A DNA stretch of 64,000 nucleotides from positions 1-64,000 of the forward strand of contig JAIQDT010009236.1 of assembly GCA_021521415.1 (NCBI GenBank), in the 5' to 3' direction. The notes below the pieces were generated by a model, which saw only the letters and a program-made list of their open reading frames with translations, did no database searches and was not told the DNA's origin. Positions 54,857 to 64,000 of this stretch are shown here, one piece after another. A program made the translations under genes and the position numbers. The number at the start of each line of letters is the position of its first letter. Position 1 is the first letter of the stretch. Source of the stretch: Bidens hawaiensis. Its lineage: Eukaryota; Streptophyta; Magnoliopsida; Asterales; Asteraceae.

Positions 54857-56625
54857 CATCATTTTTTCATATTATGTTACTTAACTAATAAAAAAAACTA
54901 ATATATGTTTTAATTACATAAAGTTTATTAAAATAGTTAAACCTTTTGAATAACCCATTAAACTATTTTTAATTTGAGTTTTAATTATATTAAACCTGAT
55001 TTAATTTCTTTAATTCCATAAGACATAACAACTCTATATTTTCACTATAAAAGGAGGACAAATCTTCCATTATTTTCACACCTCAATACATTATTTTCTT
55101 AAGCTTTAGAGCACTAACAATTAAGTTTTTACATTTCATCCATCTTATAACTATCGTTTTGATATTTATCTTGAATGTTCATACTTGTTCATAAGTTGTT
55201 CTTCATGATCATGTTACTTTTATCATAAAAATCTTATCTTTTGGTTTTAAGAATCAATATGATCATGGATATCCAAGATAAACACTATGATTTTTCTAAA
55301 TCTTGGATCAAACCTAGTTATTATGCAAGAACAATCATGAATATATATTTATTTAAATCTTATGATTTGTTGATCATCATAAACTTATAAACTTTCTTTT
55401 AAATAATATGATTTATAAAAATTTCTTTTATTTAAAATATTTCACAAAAGATATAACATACTTCATATCTTTAAATTAATAATTGAGTAAATTAATTATT
55501 GTTTATTTTATTTCAACATAAACTAATATTTATAATTTCTTTAAAAGAATTCATGCAAAACATTTAAGTTAATTAATTATGTTACTTCAAAAAAACGTTT
55601 AATCATAAATTATTATTAATATTGTTATTTAATATATTATATTAATAAGTTATAATTATATATCTACAACTCATTTTTAAACTAATAAACATCAAATGAC
55701 TTTTATAAACTTTATTCATTGTTGTTAAACTAATTAAAAATTCTCAAGTCCCCATTTGCCAAAAGTTAATGAAATAGATATTTAAATAACGCATAATTCG
55801 TAAAACTAATATTAATTAACTTTTATATTCCCGATAATTAGTCTTTAAATATTGTATTTCCTTTTTAATTATAGTTTGTGAGGTTCGATCATTTATTTCC
55901 TTAAACGCGCTTTCGGTTATTATATCAAGTTATCATCCAATTGCAAAGGTGAGTTTCTCACACCTCCTTTTACTCTTTTACTACTTTTGGGGGTAGCATA
56001 TATATCCTATCTAAATTACAATTTCGTTTATTTATTATTTACAAACTACAATTCGCTACATGGACTTGTGTGTTTATTTGCTTACTTGCTCAAAGATTAC
56101 GTGTTCATGGTTTCCTCATTAAGTGTGATCATACTCTTCCCTATGCACTCAGGTCCTCGATGTTATGAGTGGAATATGGACCCCCGATCCGAGTACGTTG
56201 GTTATTACCAACGGAAAAGACACTTACTTGCGCTATTATCCGAGTACGTTGGTGCACAATCCCAATTGGAAAGGACCTTACTTGCTCATTTATGCTTGTT
56301 CATGGAATTGTATATTTTTATGTATTTATATCAAAACTTGTGTGAGCTCACCAACTATTCATTTAGTTGACACTATTTTATATATATGCTACATATACCT
56401 TATTTAGAGAACGCTGAAATGACAAAGACATTAGTACTTAGGATATTCAACTTAAATGGACGAATTGCTTAAATGTGTATATATTTGTATTTCTCTTACT
56501 TCCAAAATTGTGTGCTTGTTGTTTAAATAAATTAATGATAATATTGTCACTTAATAGTGTCACATGTGTTTTGAGCAATCTGTACGTCACACTCGGGCGT
56601 ATTCCGCTTTAGCCGGGGTGTTACA
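54532..56625 (+). repeat. 5' LTR of the LARD-like element (2094 bp)
   Basis: It starts TATAACATTCGTTAC (TG to TA change; the 3' LTR has TGTAACATTCG) and ends CCGGGGTGTTACA. It contains a long (TTA)n run (about 54800-54855), a TATA stretch (CACTATAAAAGGAGG near 55046), and hairpin-like repeats around GAGTACGTTGGTTATTACCA (56170-56275). Confidence 0.92.
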
Positions 56626-56628
56626 GAT

Positions 56629-56641
56629 TGGTATCAGAGCC
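56629..56641 (+). other. Primer binding site (tRNA-Met type)
   Basis: TGGTATCAGAGCC starts three bases after the LTR end at 56625, followed by GTGAC. Confidence 0.9.
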
Positions 56642-59600
56642 GTGACTATAAGATAGGACATTAGACGTAGTGTTCTAGTTAGTTATAGTTTATTTGCTTA
56701 ATTGTTTAGGTTACATGATTAGAAAATTATGTGGGCCTTATGTGATTGTTCAATGCACTTGCTTAAAATTTTATTATCAATTCATTTGCGCCTCATGTAC
56801 ACAAAGCACACACAAGTCCAAGGCTTATGCCTAAAAGCTAAGATTTTTTTCAAACAATTTCAATAATCGATTTTTATTGTAGTGTTCCGATATTTATTTT
56901 TATTAAATATGGTTCGTTATGGCGGGTATGTAGTAACTGGTAGGGGGACGTGCTTGTTTTCCGAAACTCTTGACACCAAGGTTATTGAAACCTAAGGATA
57001 AGCAATGCGTATAAATCTCAATCAGACGCGGGACCCGGTTGCTTACCTGGAGAGTTAGGAAGGGGCATGAATCCTATTAGGCCAAAGCATACCACTTTCA
57101 ACGCCATATGAATCACAACTTTAAGTTTTCAAACGCGATCATGTTCTTTTGTGAAATGAATATGGTTGCACTCCTCTATGTTTTACAATGTGTTTTAACT
57201 GGAAGTCTGTACACGAATACCCAACTTTCGGTTCGATTTAATTACGCATTTTTATACGAGAATAGTTAAGTTTTAAAAAATTTTGTCACACGTTTTCTTT
57301 ATTTATACGCTCATTTACGGCTTAAACTTTTAAAAGTTTGCAAAGTAATAACCAAATTTCAAACGATTCCTTTGTTAGTTTACTATTATGTTTTAGAATT
57401 GAAAATTCAAATTTCAATTCAATTACCTTATTTCCATATTTATTTACCCTTATGTTTTAGAAGCGAAAATTTAAAAAGTCATGGTGGTTTATGAACATTC
57501 GATTTTCAATTCGATTTCATTATTTATTGTAAGTTTAATATTTTTTTCCATATAATTATTCAATCATTTATGAGGTTATCATTTATTGAAAGGCGAAAAC
57601 TCATGACGTTTCATGGGAATTTCAATTTCGATTTCAAATTTGTTTCATGCGATTTTTTTCTTTACTTGTATCTATTAGTCGTTTTCATACTTACGTCTCA
57701 AGTCACACGAATTCTTCACGTTTCGTGTCATGCTTCCTTGTTTTCCTAGTTGTCACACTCAACTCGCGAAATGACAATCCAAGTTATCAAGTAAATGGCC
57801 TCCGCGAACCCGATCACCCCACGTTTGACCGCACCTACCTTCATCGCTATAGTTAATTCAAATTCAAACCCAACCGAAAGGCCTCGCGCTGAAACACACC
57901 CTTTGTACAGTATGTGTAAATTCCACCACTTTACTTACCTGAAACGTTGATATACTTCAAGCTGTGGTAGATTCAATTACCACTTATTGCTAAAACCTAC
58001 CCAAACTCAATGCCACTCACCCATCTGCAAGACATGTACCTAACCATTTGTCTCAACCACATGTTTAACCTCATGCTTCAAGCCTACTAACATTGTGGTG
58101 ACCATAGCACACTCGCCGTACTTTGGAAGGCCTAACTTGTTTCCGCCATGCAATATCCTAACCCCGCATCCTTTGTCGACCTTATACAATTTTTCGGTTT
58201 CAATACTTAGATTTTACAAAACTCATCAAACTCGTCTGTATTTTCTTTTGCATATTTTTCTACATTTTATTTCTTTTACTAACACCTCGCGCCTAATCCC
58301 AAATCCTTAGTTATTTCAATCTCCAGCCAAATGGATTTTCTTTAAAAAAAATTATTACCTCTATTATTATTATTAAAGTTAGTAATATTACCATAATATT
58401 ACTACTACTATTTTTATTACTACCATCACCGTCATCATCATTATTATTATTATGGTAATTATCAATATGGTTATTATTATAATTGTTATTATTATTATTA
58501 ATATTTTTATTATTATAGATATTAGTAATATTATTATTACTAGTATCATCATCACTATCATTATAATATTTAAAGTAAAATATTTGCTTCAAACAAGTTT
58601 TAAGCCAATTTGAAACTATTTTTTTCATTCAATAATATTTTTATTATTATTATGATTAGTAATATTATTATTACTAGTATTATCGTCACCTCTAATAATA
58701 ATGTAATTATTATTTCAAACCGTATATAAAGTAAACTTTTTGTTTCAAACAAATCTTAAGCCCTTTTGAGGCTATATTTCATTCAACAAGTCAGATTATT
58801 TGATAATCTCTTTCCTAGGCAGCTGGCCAAAAGAAAACATTTATTTTTACGTTAAGGATTTCATAAAATTTCTCAAGTTTTAGCGCTAGTTAAAAACGTT
58901 TTGCCTAACTAAAATAGAATAATCTTATTTCACCATGAGATATAAAAAAACACCACGATTTACAACCGATTTTCGTAAATTAAAATATATGATATATCCC
59001 TTCTCTTCTTTCCCCTTCGTTAACGCCAATGAGTTTCGGCTATGAAATCATGGAACCACCTTCCACGGCAACCTTCATGCCATAAACAAACCTATATTCG
59101 AGAAGACAAGCGTCGCAAGCTACATTTACTTTTCTTTATTTTTCTCTTTCACGTATGCTTCGAACTTACCCAAAGTGACTTTTACATCCACTTCTTTAGA
59201 ATATTGTTTATGTAGTTTATTTTGATTGTCCATTGATTTTGGATCCATATTCGTTTGTAGTTTTACGAAACGTAAATTCGTACATCATACTTATTCGCTT
59301 TGCTAAATTGGGTTACGTTGTTATTTCAAATCTCGTGGTCTATGACCCATTTTTTTCTTAAAAATACCCGTTAATTGAAAATTGAGACTATGAACATTTA
59401 TGTGTACATAGCTACCTAATAGAAACCGTGTTTTCATGATATTTTGACATTTGAATATTTGTAACCGACTATCTCTTAAAGAATTTGTTTACTTTGAACC
59501 GGAATTGTGTCCCATGTACATGCTGAGTTTATGTTATGTTATTTATTACACAAATTGTTTTGGATTATTCGTTTACTTCTCTTCCACGCAGTGTTTTATT

Positions 59601-60656
59601 TTAACCATTTGTTTGTTCGTGATTTCATCAATCCGAGACAAATGCGTTATTTTGCGTTAAAAAAAATCAGTTGTTTACTTTGATAAACTCAAGGTTATTA
59701 TTTGAAATTTTCTTTTTATAGACCTATGTGATTTTGATATTAAAATTTCGTTCACCCATTTCACTTTATTATAAATTTACATGTTCGTAGGATGTGATTG
59801 TTTATTCATCTCAATGTTGCCGCTAGTTACGTTGAATATTATTCAGAGATTTACATTCGTTAATCTTTTTGATATTTTGATATATACCAGTTTCGTTTAT
59901 CTAATCTATTATCGAACCCAATGCGTTATCAAATTTACATGTTCATATTTCGTTGGTTAAATGCCACATTTACCTACCACGTTATTATGGATCCCAGTAA
60001 TTCAATTACATGTTACGATGATTATAATTCTAAATGTTTCGTTCTTTAAATTCATTACCTCGTTTGTTTCGTTTCAACATCGTTCACTTGGTTTAGACAC
60101 AATGATTCTATTTACTTGACTTAGTGTTTTAACGTTGTCCTTGGCCTGAACGGTCTATTAATGTGTTTTGTAATGTTTTTACCCTTTTTAATTCATTATT
60201 TTTTTTTTGAAGTTCTATATGAGAATATTTATATTTATTTATCTAATGTCTATGTCTTAAAACCACACAATAAAGCAAGTTATATGGACCATCTGACGAT
60301 AGAGGTAATTACGGGTCGACACGTAATTATCAAAGCCCTCGCATGGGAAATATAATAAGTACGGTTGTGTGAAATAACTCAGAACTTGGAATGATTTTTG
60401 GAGAACGGGGCAAATACAATATGATAAGGGCTTGGTGGATACGCCGCTAGTACATCCTATATATAAGTGTCCTTGTCATATTTCCTATTTGTGGCGTTCT
60501 TTCGGGTCATTCAAAGATCTACGTTATTCTACTTTAATTGTGCATGTATAAAATTGCTAAAATTTCCAATAACTCCGTTTATTAGTTGTTCTCTTTTAAT
60601 TTTAATTTTCATTTTTATTCTAATTTCGGGACGAAATTTCTAAAAGTTGTAAGTCC
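56642..60656 (+). other. Non-coding interior of the LARD-like element
   Basis: AT-rich, with stop codons in all frames. The longest frames (58311-58628 and others) are low-complexity. There is a degenerate ATT/TAT-rich tract at 58355-58720. The start (TATGGTTCGTTATGGCGG near 56908) may be a vestige of a former gag start. The end is AATTTCGGGACGAAATTTC, an inverted repeat, just before the 3' LTR. Confidence 0.75.
58355..58720. repeat. Degenerate ATT-rich simple repeat tract
   Basis: ATTATTATTATT with scattered changes; the unit TTATTATTACTAGTAT.ATC occurs twice (near 58530 and 58665). Confidence 0.9.
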
Positions 60657-62735
60657 TGTAACATTCGTTACTTTTCAAACCCGAAAATTCGACCCATTTT
60701 AAATTTTCGGTTTTGTTTCTATTTAAATTTATATATTTTTATAATATTATTAATTAATTTCAATTTTCATTAAAGTATTTTATGTGATCATTTCTATGCA
60801 ACTATGCATTTCACCACCTTTGTAGTATTACATACTCATTTAAAACATTCATAATCAAGATCAAATATTTATGTACATGTCCCATGCAATTTACTAGAAT
60901 TATTATTTAACTACTACCACTACTTTTATTATTATTATTATTATCATTATCATCATCTTTTCATATTATGTGACTTAACTAATAAAAAACTAATATATGT
61001 TTTAATTACATAAAGTTTATTAAAATAGTTAAACCTTTTGAATGACCCATTAAACTATTTTTAATTTGAGTTTTAATTATATTAAACCTGATTTAATTTC
61101 TTTAATTCCATAAGACATAACAACTCTATATTTTCACTATAAAAGGAGGACAAATCTTCCATTATTTTCACACCTCAATACATTATTTTCTTAAGCTTTA
61201 GAGCACTAACAATTAAGTTTTTACCATTTCATCCATCTTATAGCTATCGTTTTGATATTTATCTTGAATGTTCATACTTGTTCATAAGTTGTTCTTCATG
61301 ATCATGTTACTTTTATCATAAAAATCTTATCTTTTGGTTTTAAGAATCAATATAATCATGGATATCCAAGATAAACACTGTGATTTTTCTAAATCTTGGA
61401 TCAAACCTAGTTATTATGCAAGAACAAGCATGAATATATATTTATCTAAATCTTATGATTTGTTGATCATCGTAAACTTATAAACTTTCTTTTAAATAAT
61501 ATGATTTATAAAAATTTCTTTTATTTAAAATATTTCACAAAAGATATAACATACTTCTTATCTTTAAATTAATAATTGAGTAAATTAATTATTGTTTATT
61601 TTATTCCAACATAAACTAATATTTATAATTTCTTTAAAAGAATTCATGCAAAACATTTAAGTTAATTAATTAGTAAATTAATTAATTATGTTACTTGAAA
61701 AAAAAAACGTTTAATCATAAATTATTATTAATATTGTTATTTAATATTATATTAATAAGTTATAATTATGTATCTACAACTCATTTTTAAACTAATAAAC
61801 ATCAAATGACTTTTATAAACTTTATTCATTGTTGTTAAACTAATTAAAAATTCTCAAGTCCCCATTTGCCAAAAGTTAATGAAATAGATATTTAAATAAC
61901 GCATAATTCCTAAAACTAATATTAATTAACTTTTATATTCCCGATAGTTAGTCTTTAAATATTGTATTTCCTTTTTAATTATAGTTTGTGAGGTTCGATC
62001 ATTTATTTCCTTAAATGCGCTTTCGGTTATTATATCAAGTTATCATCCAATTGCAAAGGTGAGTTTCTCACACCTCCTTTTACTCTTTTACTACTTTTGG
62101 GGGTAGCATATATATCCTATCTAAATTACAATTTTGTTTATTTATTATTTACAAACTACAATTCGCTACATGGACTTGTGTGTTTATTTGCTTACTTGCT
62201 CAAAGATTACGTGTTCATGGTTTCCTCATTAAGTATGATCATACTCTCCCCTATGCACTCAGGTCCTCGATGTTATGAGTGGAATATGGACCCCCGATCC
62301 GAGTACGTTGGTTATTACCAACGGAAAAGACACTTACTTGCGCTATTATCCGAGTACGTTGGTGCACAATCCCAATTGGAAAGGACCTTACTTGTTCATT
62401 TACGCTTGTTCATGGAATTGTATATTTTTATGTATTTATATCAAAACTTGTGTGAACTCACCAACTATTCATTTAGTTGACACTATTTTATATATATGCT
62501 ACATGTACCTTATTTAGAGAACGCTGAAATGACGAAGACATTAGTACTTAGGATATTCAACTTAATTGGACGAATTGCTTAAATGTGTATATATTTGTAT
62601 TTCTCTTACTTCCAAAATTGTGTACTTGTTGTTTAAATAAAGTAATGATAATATTGTCACTTATTAGTGTCACATCTGTTTTGAGCAATCTGTACGTCAC
62701 ACTCGGGCATATTCCGCTTTAGCCGTGGTGTTACA
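60657..62735 (+). repeat. 3' LTR of the LARD-like element (2079 bp)
   Basis: TGTAACATTCGTTAC...CCGTGGTGTTACA, colinear with 54532-56625. The TTA microsatellite is shorter (about 60926-60957). Confidence 0.92.
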
Positions 62736-62740
62736 CATCA

Positions 62741-63342
62741 TGTTTGCAGTCTGCCAATGTGCTCGTTTCCAGGCTAATCCTAAACTCTCTCAGTTAATTG
62801 TTGTTAAACGTAATTTTAGTTATCTAAAGGGACAACTAAAGTTAGGTATTTGGTATCCCAAAAATTCAGAATTTGATCTTTATGTTTTTGCTGATAGCAA
62901 TTATGATGGAGATGACATTGACAGGAAATCCACATATGCCAGATGCCAGTTTTTAGGAGATCATCTCATTTCAAGGCAGTGTAAGAAACAACAAACGGTG
63001 TCCACTTCGACTGCCGAGGCGTAGTATGTTGCTGCATCAGCTTACTGCTCACGGGTTATCTGGATGCAAAACCAACTGCTGGATTACGGTTTGGAATTTC
63101 TTGACACCCCTATATTTTGTGATAATGATGCTGCCATTGCAATGTTAAGAATCCGGTTCAACACTAACCAAGCACATCGATTTAAAGATCATTTTATTCG
63201 TGACTGTTACGAGCGAAAATTGATTCATCTTGAACAAATTCACACTGATAATAATGCGGCGGATTTATTTACAAAACCAGTCGGAACAGCCAAATTTAAT
63301 GTGCTTGTGATTTTTCTTAAAATGCTTCGTTTTGAGGATTGA
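62741..63342 (+). pseudogene. SIRE-like copia RNase H end of pol
   Basis: It continues the copia frame after the LARD. Landmarks are V-F-A-D-S-N-Y-D-G-D (first Asp), R-K-S-T, Q-Q-T-V-S-T-S-T-A-E-A (Glu), F-C-D-N-D-A-A-I (second Asp) and H-R-F-K-D-H-F-I-R-D with D-N-N-A-A-D-L-F-T-K-P (last Asp). The only stop I see before the natural end is TAG at 63022-63024, where Gln (CAG) is usual. The pol gene ends at 63340-63342. Confidence 0.88.
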
Positions 63343-64000
63343 GTCTTTTTTGGTGTAAACTTGTACACATGTTCTATAGTTGTACAAATTTAGGGGGAGA
63401 AAAATCAAAAAGCCAAAAATAGTATGTGTGTGTGTGTTTTATAAAACAATAAGAAAAAAACAAAAAAAAACAATATAATAAAAGTTTTGGTTACGTTTTT
63501 CAAGATTCACTCTCGCTTAAAATTATGTTGGTTGCTCAAGTTTGAAGAGCATATACTTGTATATGTTTGGTCTAGTGATCTACTTGTAGATTAACAAGAT
63601 AGCCATTTATCTAAAGACTGAAAGTATCTAGGGCAATTGTGATGTGTTTTTGTGTTTTGAGTTCTTTCACTTAAAATTATGTCGGTAATTCCAAGTTGGA
63701 GGGACACGTATTCTCATATGTGTTTTAGTCCTGTTAACCACTAGTGGTCATACGAGATAGTCATTTACCTGAAAACTGAAGAGTGACCGGGGTGACTGAG
63801 TTCTTAACATGTGTGTCTTATTTAACTCTCTGGGAAATGATATGATTATTCAGTTAACAGCTTTTAGAAGCTTCAAATATTTTCAAATGAAAATTGATCC
63901 AACCTTTGGAAAATGATAGATTTGTTTTTGTGTGCCTAATGGGTGAAGTTATTAAGCTTAAAAGGCTCGAGAACAGTCATTGATTTTTATGGTAGCTTTC
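63343..64000 (+). other. 3' non-coding part of the SIRE-like copia
   Basis: Has a purine tract AAATTTAGGGGGAGAAAAA (about 63386-63404), a GT microsatellite (about 63424-63440) and two diverged direct repeats of ~150 bp (63507-63650 and 63660-63805). They share CTTAAAATTATGT.GGT, AGATAGTCATTTA-like and CTGAAAG/CTGAAGA. No protein similarity; the 3' LTR is not reached. Confidence 0.7.

Larger units (their letters stand above)
54532..62735 (+). mobile_element. Non-coding gypsy-type LTR element (LARD-like), 8.2 kb
   Basis: It is flanked by the perfect duplicate catca (54527-54531 and 62736-62740). LTRs are 54532-56625 and 60657-62735. The primer site TGGTATCAGAGCC is at 56629-56641. The 4 kb interior has no gag or pol similarity that I can find. 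The LTRs are nearly identical except for microsatellite length and a few substitutions, so this is the youngest insertion of the right-hand block. It splits the copia RT/RNase H. Confidence 0.92.
45716..64000 (+). mobile_element. SIRE/Maximus-like copia element, runs past the window end
   Basis: 5' LTR 45716-46046, tRNA-Met-type primer site, gag with a long C-terminal extension, protease, integrase, RT, RNase H, and a long 3' non-coding part. The coding region is interrupted by a solo gypsy LTR (51261-53435) and a LARD-type element (54532-62735). The coding frame resumes on the far side of each. No second copy of the LTR start TGTTGGGATATG is seen before 64000, so the 3' LTR lies outside. Confidence 0.87.

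Noticed and set aside
55987..56407. Frames of 127 and 80 codons, repeated at 62097-62517
   Set aside because: LTR copies of the LARD-like element; overlapping frames and no family similarity.
58311..58628. 105-codon frame rich in Asn and Asp
   Set aside because: Simple-repeat translation of the ATT-rich tract.

Overview
This is a gene-poor, AT-rich stretch of plant nuclear genome. It is almost certainly a dicot. The LTR styles remind me of Asteraceae repeats, but that is memory of style and not proof. The evidence for a plant is tRNA-Met-type primer sites (TGGTATCAGAGCC), Ty3/gypsy lineages found only in plants (a chromodomain element and a Tat-type element with a second RNase H), a FAR1-type gene remnant with GT-AG introns, and copies of a small secreted CLE-peptide gene.

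The old substrate is a tandem array of ~1.69 kb units. Each unit carries one minus-strand CLE gene and, at its edge, the tail of an old copia LTR. Units or parts of units lie at 2160-2492, 6572-7729+10049-10583, 10584-11074+14321-15508, 15509-15950+18089-18220, 38593-40104 and 40105-40204+42448-42973+43385-43494. Two CLE copies (10113-10379 and 15037-15303) are open reading frames of 88 codons. One (39654-39901) is frameshifted and one (2161-2188) is cut off by an LTR.

Transposons interrupt this array. From left to right they are: a minus-strand gypsy LTR (1-2159); a truncated minus-strand LTR (2493-3855); a copia RT/RNase H fossil with its LTR (5412-6662); a complete non-coding copia-type element (7730-10048, TSD catgt); a 3.2 kb solo LTR (11075-14320, TSD ggagg); a 2.1 kb solo LTR (15951-18088, TSD gtctg); and a Tekay/Del-like chromovirus (18221-25054). 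The chromovirus 3' LTR is hit by a 13.4 kb Tat-lineage element (25055-38437). Further right are another solo LTR (40205-42447, TSD agagt), a 411 bp copia solo LTR (42974-43384, TSD acagt), a decayed FAR1-like gene (43739-45715), and a SIRE-like copia element running from 45716 past the window end. That copia element is split by a solo LTR (51261-53435) and by an 8.2 kb non-coding LARD-type element (54532-62735, TSD catca).

Three things stand out. First, the Tat element carries two tandem, paralogous, antisense genes (31810-34418 and 34909-37835). Each has a putative gypsy-type transposon domain, a coiled-coil, three GT-AG introns at matching places, and its own TATA promoter with a shared palindrome. 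Second, LTRs of the TGTAACATCCC family share a common backbone but carry a different minisatellite in the same internal slot in nearly every copy. Third, the CLE array encodes peptides with altered key residues. No autonomous element here is intact: all coding regions carry stops or frameshifts, many of the TGG/CGA/CAG-to-stop type expected from decay of methylated cytosine.
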